Below are positions 45,501 through 52,856 of a DNA stretch of 64,000 nucleotides, piece by piece. Every line of letters starts with the position of its first letter. Within the stretch, counting starts at the first letter, position 1. Source of the DNA: CAZZKF01 sp964654995 (GTDB lineage Bacteria; Pseudomonadota; Alphaproteobacteria; CAZZKF01); the NCBI GenBank assembly GCA_964654995.1, contig CAZZKF010000006.1:1-64000 (forward strand). Direction: 5' to 3'. Position numbers and translations under genes: made by a program. The notes under the pieces are model-generated. The model had not been told where the DNA came from. It made no database searches and saw only the letters and a list, made by a program, of their open reading frames with translations.

Positions 45501-45614
45501 GTTGTCGAGCACCGGCTTGTCGGACGGGTCCTGTTCCAGCTTGACAACTTCGCTGTCCACAACCTCGATGCTTTCCGCGGTCTCGGTGAGAAATTCGTTC
45601 AGGAGATCGTCCAT
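42498..45614 (-). CDS. cheA: Hybrid chemotaxis kinase CheA with an embedded truncated-globin domain
   Basis: 1038 residues from the ATG at 45614 (MDDLLNEFLTETAESIE). Domain order: HPt P1 (1-105) with phospho-His44 in LVHTIKGTCGFLGL; an acidic Pro/Glu linker (about 130-190); a group-1 truncated-haemoglobin-like domain (192-313); a second linker; dimerisation domain P3 (about 355-420, TIRVSVDVLEDLMTMVSELV); ATPase P4 with HMVRNSGDHGIETPEER, ISDDGRGLNIEKI and SGRGVGMDVV; CheW-like P5 (about 598-745); a second CheW-like domain (about 765-895); and a C-terminal receiver (914-1035) with acidic pair D920/D921, phospho-acceptor D965 and K1017. The usual P2 response-regulator-docking domain is absent. 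The globin suggests that the kinase itself binds a gas ligand. The gene follows chpT and overlaps cheW. Confidence 0.95.
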   Translation of the reverse strand: MDDLLNEFLTETAESIEVVDSEVVKLEQDPSDKPVLDNIFRLVHTIKGTCGFLGLPRLEAVAHAAENVLGKFRDGEVEVTPEAVTVILEALDQIKAILAELEANEAEPEGDDGDLIGRLNAVITGAQAAAAEPDPEPEPDPEPEAEPEAAAGESSVSPLQEATLDELEAAFQAAPGPDDDDDAAPAGDGGDSSLFARLGGDAAVEATIRIFYDKVLADADLKPFFDGINMDGQRQMLGAFLTMAFGGPANYSGRSLAAAHAPLVARGLGEAHFDAVAGHLHDSLKELEVADDLIDEIMAIAGSVRDDVLCRTEEGRKLVEACAQAESKPAAKAEKAAPPEPSRKAAGESTLKNQTIRVSVDVLEDLMTMVSELVLTRNQLDQMVRNLEDSEFTVPLQRLSNCTSELQEAVMKTRMQPIGNAWAKLPRIVRDLCHELGKKIELDMRGAETELDRQVLELIKDPLTHMVRNSGDHGIETPEERLAAGKPATGKIILNSYQEGGHIMIEISDDGRGLNIEKIKEKALANGLVTQAELDSMTDQQIHRFIFHAGLSTAEKVTAVSGRGVGMDVVRSNIEKIGGTIDVKSKEGAGSTFTIKIPLTLAIISALIVEVSGERFAIPQLNVLELVRASASSEHKIEHINNTPVLRLRNRLLPLIFLRDVLGFESQDGDGEDGRSAETFVVVSQVGNFIFGIVVDRVFDTEEIVVKPIAPILRDIPIYSGNTILGDGSVIMILDANGIAAVTDENMHHSGEVEESMDMGASVHDDRETLLTFKAGDNAPKAVPLSLVARLEEIDVAKIETSDGRPVVQYRGSLMPLVKLRQDYAFKSEGRQPILVFADGQRSMGLAVDQIVDIVEDRFNVELVSNSPGVLGTAVIAGEATEIVDVGHYLSQAFADWFKAPSADTASVRTHRQPRVLLVDDSPFFRNMIKPLLVAAGYDVTVVEAADKALELRDMGMEYDIIISDVEMPGMDGFQFAETVKSDGPWQETPIIALSSQTTESAYEKGREAGFTDYVAKFDRDTLLDALSQTLSVKGEAA
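44676..45041 (-). other. Truncated haemoglobin (2/2 Hb, group 1-like) domain inside CheA
   Basis: CheA residues 192-313 start SSLFARLGGDAAVEATI, the usual 'LYxxLGGxxAV' opening of group-1 truncated globins. They continue with the B-helix IRIFYDKVLADADLKPFF (Tyr B10-type and CD1-type Phe residues), the E-helix QRQMLGAFLTMAFGGP, and NYSGRSLAAAHAPL, where His260 occupies the proximal F8 position. The G/H part is FDAVAGHLHDSLKELEV followed by DLIDEIMAIAGSVRDDVL. This order and the conserved Gly motifs fit cyanobacterial GlbN-type proteins. The distal His of Synechocystis GlbN is replaced (QRQM instead of QRAH), so a pentacoordinate haem is likelier. Haem binding is inferred. Confidence 0.88.
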
Positions 45615-45763
45615 TGACCAGCCCTTTGAAATCGCTGCCGGGCCGAAAGTCCGCACGCACTCGTTGCACACGCACGGCTTGCCCCTTCCGTTGCAAGCAC
45701 GATCACCGAAACAGGTTAAAAAGCTGTAAAGGGTAGCCGGCGCCAGGCGCAGTATTCTGCGGC

Positions 45764-46402
45764 TCAGGCGGTCAGATCGGCCACGATGGTCACCCGGTCG
45801 TCGGCGGTCTGGGCAATCCCCAGGGTTGCGCCAAGGTCCTCGGCCAGATCGGCGGCCAGAATCGCCGGGCCGTGGCGCGGTGCCAGCTCCACCTCGCCGG
45901 CCCGCTTGGCGAGAATGCGGGCGACATCATCATGCACCATGGCGCCGGTTCCCCGAGCCCCGATTTCAAGGCGCAGCCCCGCTCCGCGGGGCGCCAGATC
46001 GACCTCCAGCCGGCCGCCCCGGATCAATGCCTCCTGGGCGAGAAGGATCAGATTGAGCAGCAGCTTGACCGCTTTCTTGTCAAGCTCGATGCGGCTCACC
46101 CGCCAGTCCAGCTCGATCTTGCCGTCGGCAAAATAATCTGCAACCACCGCGTGTGCCTCATCGAGCGTGATCGGCCGTGCCGCACCGCCCGAGGCGCCGA
46201 AGGCGAGGCGGTAAAAGCTGAGCCGCCGGCCGGCCTGGGCGGCGCTCATTTCCAGAAGCTTGAGCGCCTCGCGGCGCATCTCTTCATCGTCCTCGTCGGC
46301 GAGAAGCTCGACGCCGTTGGCCAGCGCCCCGATCGGGCTGACCAGATCGTGACACAGTTTCGAGCACAGGATCGCCGCCAGATCGGTTTCTGCCGCAACC
46401 AT
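45764..46402 (-). CDS. chpT: Histidine phosphotransferase ChpT
   Basis: Dimeric phosphotransfer protein that passes phosphate from CckA to CtrA (and CpdR) in alphaproteobacteria. It has the DHp-like helix LCSKLCHDLVSPIGALANG with the phospho-His at residue 18 and VELLADEDDEE after it, then a degenerate ATPase-like domain (LDKKAVKLLLNLILLAQEAL). About 212 residues. I use the ATG at 46402; a GTG nine bases upstream is in frame. It precedes cheA by 149 bp on the same strand, so it may be co-expressed with the chemotaxis operon. Confidence 0.9.
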   Translation of the reverse strand: MVAAETDLAAILCSKLCHDLVSPIGALANGVELLADEDDEEMRREALKLLEMSAAQAGRRLSFYRLAFGASGGAARPITLDEAHAVVADYFADGKIELDWRVSRIELDKKAVKLLLNLILLAQEALIRGGRLEVDLAPRGAGLRLEIGARGTGAMVHDDVARILAKRAGEVELAPRHGPAILAADLAEDLGATLGIAQTADDRVTIVADLTA

Positions 46403-46438
46403 TCCTCTCACCCCTTTGTGGTGGCTCCAGGGCCGGTC

Positions 46439-46489
46439 TTCTTATAAATCATTTGTGAAAATCCCTCACTGCAAATTACGTTATAAGAA
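46439..46489. repeat. 9 bp inverted repeat between chpT and the DUF3553 gene
   Basis: TTCTTATAA (46439-46447) and TTATAAGAA (46481-46489) are exact inverted copies separated by 33 bases in an AT-rich stretch that is the only spacer between two divergent genes. Each arm includes TATAAG reading towards its own gene, so they could be the -10 elements of facing promoters or a binding site. No convincing -35 elements at standard spacing. Confidence 0.4.
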
Positions 46490-46523
46490 CGACGGGAAGA
46501 CAAACCGAAAAAGGCTTCGCGCG

Positions 46524-46700
46524 ATGTCCATGGAGTTTCTGCCCGGCGGTTTCGTCCGCCATCCCAAACGCCCCGATTGGGGGCTGGGCCAGATCCAGTC
46601 GGCGATCGGGGCGCGTGTTACCGTCAATTTCGAGCATGCCGGCAAGCAGTTGATCAACATCGACGTCATCGAGCTCGAGCCGGCCGACCCCGGCAAGTAA
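46524..46700 (+). CDS. DUF3553 small protein
   Basis: A 58-residue protein starting MSMEFLPGGFVRHPKRPDWG and continuing LGQIQSAIGARVTVNFEHAGKQLI, which is the DUF3553 domain, an SH3-like fold related to the C-terminal piece of UvrD and to CarD/TRCF interaction domains. It may bind RNA polymerase or nucleic acid, but no function is established. It precedes the formate dehydrogenase genes by 34 bp on the same strand. Confidence 0.82.
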   Translation: MSMEFLPGGFVRHPKRPDWGLGQIQSAIGARVTVNFEHAGKQLINIDVIELEPADPGK

Positions 46701-46734
46701 ATGTCGCAGCACAGCGGACAGGGAGCCGCAGGCG

Positions 46735-48468
46735 ATGTCTGAGATCAATGACGCCGATGCGCTAGACAGCAAGAAACGTCGTCCCGGCCGCGGCCGGCGG
46801 CGTGCCCGTCCCTTCGGCCGCGGCCGTCAGGTGGCACCGGACGCAGTGGCCGAAATCCGCGCCCTGATCGGGCCGGAGCCCCTGGCACGCGACATGCTGA
46901 TCGAATATCTGCACCGCATTCAAGATACATACGGACACTTGTCGGCGGCCCATCTGGCGGCCCTGGCCGACGAGATGCGCCTTGCCCAGGCGGAGGTCTA
47001 CGAGGTGGCGACCTTTTACGCCCATTTCGATGTCGTCAAGGAAGGCGAGGCCGCGCCGCCGCCGATCACCGTGCGGGTCTGCGACAGCCTCACCTGCGCG
47101 ATGATGGGGGCGGAGGATTTGCTGGCCGAACTGGCGGCCAGAGCCGGCCGCGAATTCCGCGTCGTGCGCGCGCCGTGCATGGGCCGCTGCGACGCAGCCC
47201 CGGCGGTCGCCGTCGGACACCGCCATGTCGAGCACGCCGCGGCCGATCAGGTCCTTGCCGCCGTGCGCGAGCGCCAGGCAAGCCCGGAAATCCCCGATTA
47301 CCTCGCCCTCGATGGCTATCGTGCGCAAGGCGGCTACGATCTGCTCGACGCCTGCCGCGCCGGTGCGCAGCCAATCGACGACATCATCGCCGCACTCGAT
47401 CAGGCGGGCTTGCGCGGGCTCGGCGGCGCCGGCTTTCCGGCGGCGCGCAAATGGGCCTTCGTGCGGGCCGAGCCGGCGCCCCGCTATCTGGTCGTCAATG
47501 CCGACGAGGGCGAGCCCGGCACCTTCAAGGACCGCTTCTATCTCGAATCCGATCCCCACCGGGTGCTCGAAGGCGCGCTGATCGCCGCCTGGGCGATCGA
47601 GGCAGACGCCGTCTACATCTACCTGCGCGATGAATATCCGGCGATACGGCAAATTCTCGCTGACGAGATTGCCGGGCTCGAGGCCGCCGGCCTGACAGAG
47701 GCCGGCTATATCCGCCTGCGGCGCGGCGCCGGCGCCTATATCTGCGGCGAGGAGTCGGCGATGCTGGAAAGCATCGAGGGCAAGCGCGGCCTGCCGCGGC
47801 ACAAGCCGCCGTTCCCGGCGCAGGTCGGCCTGTTCGGGCGCCCGACCCTGATCCACAATGTCGAGACGCTCTACTGGATCCGCGATATCGTCAGCCGCGG
47901 CGCCGACTGGTTCGCCGGCCAGGGACGCCACGGGCGCACCGGCCTGCGCAGCTTTTCGGTCTCGGGCCGGGTGCGCGCGCCCGGCGTCAAGCTGGCCCCG
48001 GCCGGCATCACCCTGCGCGAACTGATCGACGAGTACTGCGGCGGCATGGCCGAGGGGCATGCGCTCAGGGCCTATCTGCCGGGCGGCGCCTCGGGCGGTA
48101 TTCTGCCGGCCACGATGGCCGACCTGCCGCTCGATTTCGGCACCCTCGAGGAGCACGGCTGCTTCATCGGCTCGGCGGCGGTGATCGTGCTCTCGGACCA
48201 GGACAATCTGGCCGATGCCGTGCGCAACCTGCTGCGCTTCTTCGAGGACGAAAGCTGTGGCCAGTGCACGCCGTGCCGGGTCGGAACCGAAAAAGCCGTC
48301 ATGCTGATGATGAATGATTCCTGGGACCGCGAAGTACTTGAAGATCTGGTGACCGTGATGAGCGAAGCCTCGATCTGCGGCCTTGGTCAGGCCGCCGGCA
48401 ATCCGATCCGCTCCCTGCTGACCTACTTTCCCGACGATCTGCCGGGAAAGAAACAGGTGACGTCATGA
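46735..48468 (+). CDS. fdsB: NAD-dependent formate dehydrogenase, fused gamma+beta subunit (FdsG-FdsB)
   Basis: 577-residue diaphorase module that passes electrons from formate to NAD+. Residues about 1-185 are a NuoE/FdsG-like 2Fe-2S protein (VYEVATFYAHF, VCDSLTCAMMG, RAPCMGRCDAAPAVAVG). Residues about 210-577 are NuoF/FdsB-like: FMN/NADH region GLRGLGGAGFPAARKWAF and NADEGEPGTFKDR, then 4Fe-4S ligands ESCGQCTPCR followed by EASICGLGQ. In R. capsulatus and Cupriavidus these are separate genes; here they are one frame. An Arg-rich N-terminus precedes the first domain. The stop overlaps the fdsA start by four bases. Confidence 0.9.
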   Translation: MSEINDADALDSKKRRPGRGRRRARPFGRGRQVAPDAVAEIRALIGPEPLARDMLIEYLHRIQDTYGHLSAAHLAALADEMRLAQAEVYEVATFYAHFDVVKEGEAAPPPITVRVCDSLTCAMMGAEDLLAELAARAGREFRVVRAPCMGRCDAAPAVAVGHRHVEHAAADQVLAAVRERQASPEIPDYLALDGYRAQGGYDLLDACRAGAQPIDDIIAALDQAGLRGLGGAGFPAARKWAFVRAEPAPRYLVVNADEGEPGTFKDRFYLESDPHRVLEGALIAAWAIEADAVYIYLRDEYPAIRQILADEIAGLEAAGLTEAGYIRLRRGAGAYICGEESAMLESIEGKRGLPRHKPPFPAQVGLFGRPTLIHNVETLYWIRDIVSRGADWFAGQGRHGRTGLRSFSVSGRVRAPGVKLAPAGITLRELIDEYCGGMAEGHALRAYLPGGASGGILPATMADLPLDFGTLEEHGCFIGSAAVIVLSDQDNLADAVRNLLRFFEDESCGQCTPCRVGTEKAVMLMMNDSWDREVLEDLVTVMSEASICGLGQAAGNPIRSLLTYFPDDLPGKKQVTS

Positions 48469-51245
48469 GCGAAACCCTCACCTTCACGCTTGACGGCCAG
48501 GACGTCGAGGCGCGCGCCGACGAGACCATCTGGCAGGTCGCCCGCCGGTTTGGCACCGAGATTCCGCACCTGTGCTATGCGCCGAAGCCCGGTTATCGGG
48601 CCGACGGGAATTGTCGCGCCTGCATGGTCGAGATCGAGGGCGAGCGGGTGCTCGCCGCATCCTGCATCCGCAGGCCGGCGCCCGGCATGGTCGTGCAAAC
48701 CCAAAGCCCCCGGGCGCGAGACGCGCGGCGGCTGGTGATGGAGCTGCTGGTCGCCGACCAGCCGGCGGGGGCTGCCGCACATGATCCGGAGTCCCACCTG
48801 TGGCAATGGGCCCGGCGCATCGGTGTGACCGCGAGCCGCCTTCCGGCCCGTGGGCGCCCGCCCGAGGACCGCAGCCATCCGGCCATGCGGGTCAATCTGG
48901 ACGCCTGCATCCACTGCACCTTGTGTGTGCGCGCCTGCCGCGAGGTGCAGGTCAACGATGTCATCGGCATGGCCGGGCGCGGCGCCCATGCCCGCATCGT
49001 CTTCGATTTCGACGATCCGATGGGCGAGAGCACCTGCGTGGCCTGTGGCGAATGCGTGCAGGCGTGTCCCACCGGCGCGCTCTTGCCGGCCACGGTGGTC
49101 GAGCAGGCGGCCGCTGACGCAACCGTTGACGGCGCGCGTTCGGTGGACAGCGTCTGTCCCTATTGCGGGGTCGGCTGCCAGATCACCTATCACGTGCAAG
49201 GCGACCGGCTGATCGAGGTCGAAGGGCGGCCCGGCCCGGCCAACGACGGCCGCTTGTGCGTCAAGGGCCGCTTCGGTTTCGACTATGTCAGCCATCCCGA
49301 CCGCCTGCTCACGCCCCTGATCCGGCGCGAAGACGCACCCAAGACGGTGGATCCGGACATCGATCCGGCCAATCCGCTCAGCCATTTCCGGGAAGCGAGC
49401 TGGGAGGAGGCGCTCGATGCGGCCGCCGCCGGCCTGCGCCGCATTCTCGAGCGCCATGGCAGCCGCAGCCTCGCCGGCTTCGGCTCGGCCAAATGCTCGA
49501 ACGAAGAGGCCTATCTGTTCCAGAAGCTGGTGCGCACCGGGTTCGGCAACAACAATGTCGATCACTGCACCCGGCTGTGCCATGCCTCGTCGGTGGCCGC
49601 GCTGCTCGAAGGCATCGGCTCGGGCGCCGTGACCGCGCCGTTCACCGATGCGCTTCACGCCGACGTTATCATCACCATCGGCTGCAACCCGGTCGAGAAC
49701 CACCCGGTTGCCGCCACCTTCTTCAAGAACGCCGCCAGGGCCGGCAAGACTCTGATCGTCATGGACCCGCGCGGGGTGGCGCTCAAGCGCCATGCCACCC
49801 ACATGCTGCAGTTCAGACCGGGAGCGGACGTGGCGCTCCTGAACGCCATGATGAACGTAATCGTCGAGGAAGGCCTCTATGACCGTCAGTACATCGAGAA
49901 GTATACGGAGGGTTTCGAGGCCTATGCCGAGCACCTGCGCCGCTTCCCGCCCGAGAAAATGGCGCAAGTTTGCGGCATCGAGCCCGAGACCATCCGCACC
50001 GTGGCCCGCACCTTCGCCACCGCCGACCGGGCGATCATCTTCTGGGGCATGGGGGTCTCGCAGCATGTTCACGGCACCGACAACGCCCGCTGTCTGATCG
50101 CGCTGGCGCTGATGTGCGGCCATGTCGGGCGCCCGGGCACCGGCCTGCATCCCCTGCGCGGCCAGAACAATGTGCAAGGGGCATCGGACGCCGGGCTCAT
50201 CCCGATGGTCTATCCCGATTATCAGCCGGTGACCGATGACGATGTACGCCGGCGCTTCGAGGACGCCTGGGGCACGTCGCTGGACCCCGAGGCCGGGCTC
50301 ACGGTGGTCGAAATCATGGATGCGGTGCATGCCGGGGAGATCAGGGGCATGTACATCATGGGCGAGAACCCGGCGATGTCGGACCCCGATGCCCATCACG
50401 CCCGCGAGGCGCTCGCCCGGCTCGAGCACCTGGTGGTTCAGGACCTGTTCCTGACCGAGACCGCGGTCTATGCCGACGTCGTGCTGCCGGCCTCGGCCTG
50501 GCCGGAAAAGGACGGCACGGTGACCAATTCCAACCGCCAGGTGCAGATGGGCCGGCGCGCCCTTCCCTTGCCCGGGCAGGCGCGGCCCGACTGGTGGATC
50601 GTCCAGGAAATCGCCAGACGCCTGGGGCTCGACTGGAACTACGCCCATCCGCGCGATATCTACGCCGAAATGGCCGCCGTCATGCCCTCGCTCGACAACA
50701 TCACCTGGGAGCGGCTTGAGCGCGAAAACGCGGTCACCTACCCCTGTCCGGCCCCCGATCAGCCGGGCCAGGCGGTGGTCTTCGGCGATGGCTTCCCGAC
50801 GCCCACCGGCAAGGCCCGGTTTGTCCCCGCCGACATCATCCCGCCCGACGAGCAGCCGGATGACGACTATCCGATGATCCTGACCACCGGGCGTCAGCTC
50901 GAACACTGGCACACCGGCGCCATGACCCGGCGGGCGGAAGTGCTCGATGCCCTCGAGCCGGCGGCGATCGCCACCCTGTGCCCGGCGGATCTGCGCGCCA
51001 TCGGCGCCAAGCCCGGCGACGCGATCCGGGTGAGCACCCGGCGCGGCAGCATCGAGCTCACCGCGCGCATGGACAGCGGCGTGCCCCGGGGTGCCATTTT
51101 CATCCCCTTCTGTTACGCGGAAGCGGCGGCCAATATGCTGACCAATCCGGCGCTCGATCCGTTCGGGAAGATCCCCGAGTTCAAGTTCTGCGCCGCCCGC
51201 ATCGAGAAGATCGAGGAGAGCCCGGCGCAGCGCCCCCAGGCTTAA
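48465..51245 (+). CDS. fdsA: NAD-dependent formate dehydrogenase alpha subunit (Mo-bisMGD)
   Basis: 926-residue catalytic subunit. An N-terminal NuoG-like part holds a 2Fe-2S site (HLCYAPKPGYRADGNCRACM), a His-Cys3 type site and two 4Fe-4S ferredoxin motifs (CIHCTLCVRACREVQ, CVACGECVQACPTG). The molybdopterin part starts with a further 4Fe-4S site (VCPYCGVGCQITYHV). The molybdenum ligand is cysteine in DHCTRLCHASSV, not selenocysteine, followed by the essential His. The C-terminal domain includes LTTGRQLEHWHTGAMTRR for bis-MGD binding. It oxidises formate to CO2. MobA and FdhD, needed for cofactor assembly, are next door. Confidence 0.94.
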   Translation: MSETLTFTLDGQDVEARADETIWQVARRFGTEIPHLCYAPKPGYRADGNCRACMVEIEGERVLAASCIRRPAPGMVVQTQSPRARDARRLVMELLVADQPAGAAAHDPESHLWQWARRIGVTASRLPARGRPPEDRSHPAMRVNLDACIHCTLCVRACREVQVNDVIGMAGRGAHARIVFDFDDPMGESTCVACGECVQACPTGALLPATVVEQAAADATVDGARSVDSVCPYCGVGCQITYHVQGDRLIEVEGRPGPANDGRLCVKGRFGFDYVSHPDRLLTPLIRREDAPKTVDPDIDPANPLSHFREASWEEALDAAAAGLRRILERHGSRSLAGFGSAKCSNEEAYLFQKLVRTGFGNNNVDHCTRLCHASSVAALLEGIGSGAVTAPFTDALHADVIITIGCNPVENHPVAATFFKNAARAGKTLIVMDPRGVALKRHATHMLQFRPGADVALLNAMMNVIVEEGLYDRQYIEKYTEGFEAYAEHLRRFPPEKMAQVCGIEPETIRTVARTFATADRAIIFWGMGVSQHVHGTDNARCLIALALMCGHVGRPGTGLHPLRGQNNVQGASDAGLIPMVYPDYQPVTDDDVRRRFEDAWGTSLDPEAGLTVVEIMDAVHAGEIRGMYIMGENPAMSDPDAHHAREALARLEHLVVQDLFLTETAVYADVVLPASAWPEKDGTVTNSNRQVQMGRRALPLPGQARPDWWIVQEIARRLGLDWNYAHPRDIYAEMAAVMPSLDNITWERLERENAVTYPCPAPDQPGQAVVFGDGFPTPTGKARFVPADIIPPDEQPDDDYPMILTTGRQLEHWHTGAMTRRAEVLDALEPAAIATLCPADLRAIGAKPGDAIRVSTRRGSIELTARMDSGVPRGAIFIPFCYAEAAANMLTNPALDPFGKIPEFKFCAARIEKIEESPAQRPQA

Positions 51246-51889
51246 GGCGCACGACCGCCCTGCGCCTGCAGCAGCCGCTCGGCGGCGGCCAGATCGCCGG
51301 CCCGGTTGGCGTTGAAGAAGGGGTCAATGGGCTGATCCGGCCATTCGACGACATGCAGGCGATGGCGCGCCGTCCACACATCGATCCGGCGCAAGCCCTC
51401 GTCGACCAGGGCGCGGCGCAGATCATCGGCGAGCGCGACGGGCCACAGGGCGACCACCGGATGGGTGCGCCCGCCCGAGGCGGCGCAGGCGATGGCGGTC
51501 TCGTCCCCGGCCACCGCTTGCGCCAGCCGGACGACCAGATCGGCAGGCAGAAACGGCGCATCGGTCGGCACCGTGAGAATGCGGCAGGCATCCGGCACCT
51601 GCGCGCCCGCCCACATCATGCCGGTGAGCACGCCGGCGAGTGGCCCGGCAAAGCCTTCGATCACGTCCGATGCCACCGGCAAACCATAGCTGGCGAAGCG
51701 GTGCGGATCGCCGTTGGCGTTGAGCACCAGCCGATCGACCTGCGGTGCCACACGCGCGATCACGTGATCGAGGAGCGGCCGGCCGGCGAGTTCGCGCAGG
51801 CATTTGTCACCGCCGCCCATGCGCCGGGCCAGCCCGCCGGCCAGCAGCACGCCGACGATCGGGCCGCGCGCTGCCGGATCACTCGCCAA
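51242..51889 (-). CDS. mobA: Molybdenum cofactor guanylyltransferase MobA
   Basis: Attaches GMP to Mo-molybdopterin, making the MGD cofactor required by FdsA. Visible are the nucleotide-binding VGVLLAGGLARRMGGGDK, ANGDPHRF and the metal-binding VPTDAPFLPADLV. About 215 residues if translation starts at TTG 51889, just inside the fdhD stop. The frame is open to an ATG at 51949 or 51967, but these would lie deep inside fdhD. It overlaps the 3' end of fdsA by four bases on the opposite strand. Confidence 0.88.
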   Translation of the reverse strand: MASDPAARGPIVGVLLAGGLARRMGGGDKCLRELAGRPLLDHVIARVAPQVDRLVLNANGDPHRFASYGLPVASDVIEGFAGPLAGVLTGMMWAGAQVPDACRILTVPTDAPFLPADLVVRLAQAVAGDETAIACAASGGRTHPVVALWPVALADDLRRALVDEGLRRIDVWTARHRLHVVEWPDQPIDPFFNANRAGDLAAAERLLQAQGGRAP

Positions 51890-52751
51890 GGCTCGCCTTT
51901 CGCTGGATGCGCGGGCTTTCGGCCGGCACCTGCGCCGGATCGGCGTCATAAACCAGGCGGTCCTCACCCGAGACGCAGATGAACCGCTTGCCCCGGGCGC
52001 GGCCGATCAGGGTCAGGCCGGCGCGGCGCGCCAGCTCGACGCCGGAGGCGGTAAAGCCCGAGCGCGACATCAGGACGGGCACGCGCATCTGCACGCATTT
52101 GATGACCATTTCGCTGGTCAACCGGCCGGTGGTATAGAGCAGCTTGTCCTCAGGGCTCATGCCATGAAGGAACATGTAGCCGGCGATCTTGTCGATGGCG
52201 TTGTGGCGCCCGACGTCTTCCATGTAGATGAGCGGCCGGTCCCCCTGGCACAGCACGCAGCCGTGCACCGCCCCGGCGGTCAGGTAAAGGCTCTCGGTGG
52301 TGTTGATGCGCCGGGCCAGGGCATACAGCCAGGAGGTGCGCACCGTCACGTCGTCGGCCAGCCGCGACTGCTCGAATTTTTCCATGATGTCGCCGAACAC
52401 CGTGCCCTGGGCGCAGCCCGAGGTCAGCGTCTTTTTCTTCAGCCTCGCCTCGTAATCGGTCTCGCGTTCGGTGCGCACGACGATGACGTCGATCTCGTCA
52501 TCGACGTCGACATGCGTAATCACGTCGTCGGCGCGGATCATGTTCTGATTGAGCAGAAAGCCGACACCGAGATAACGCGGATGATCGCCGACCGTCATCA
52601 GGGTGACGATTTCCTGGGAATTCAGGAACAGGGTGAAGGCGCGCTCCATCGGCACCGCGATCTCGCAGGCCGTCTGTTCGTGATCGATGCCGGCGATGCG
52701 GCGCGTGAGCTGCGGGTTGCCGGGCTGCGGCTTAACGATAAATTCATCCAT
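51879..52751 (-). CDS. fdhD: Formate dehydrogenase accessory sulfurtransferase FdhD
   Basis: Supplies sulfur to the molybdenum cofactor of formate dehydrogenase, receiving it from a cysteine desulfurase. ATG at 52751 (MDEFIVKPQPGNPQLTRRI) gives 290 residues. Core motifs are SGCAQGTVFGD, AGAVHGCVLCQ, EDVGRHNAIDKIAGYMF, TTGRLTSEMVIKC and MSRSGFTASGVELARRAGLTLIGRARG. The E. coli-type CxxC loop is present as GCAQG with only the first cysteine, a variant seen in one FdhD subfamily. It lies upstream of mobA in the same short unit. Confidence 0.9.
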   Translation of the reverse strand: MDEFIVKPQPGNPQLTRRIAGIDHEQTACEIAVPMERAFTLFLNSQEIVTLMTVGDHPRYLGVGFLLNQNMIRADDVITHVDVDDEIDVIVVRTERETDYEARLKKKTLTSGCAQGTVFGDIMEKFEQSRLADDVTVRTSWLYALARRINTTESLYLTAGAVHGCVLCQGDRPLIYMEDVGRHNAIDKIAGYMFLHGMSPEDKLLYTTGRLTSEMVIKCVQMRVPVLMSRSGFTASGVELARRAGLTLIGRARGKRFICVSGEDRLVYDADPAQVPAESPRIQRKASLGE

Positions 52752-52856
52752 GCCCTCAATATGTGGCAAAGGCTTGGCGCTGCCAACCGGGACGGTGGAC
52801 AGACCCGATCGCCGGCGCCATGATGCGGCGCGCAACCACAACAGAAGGCCCCCCCA

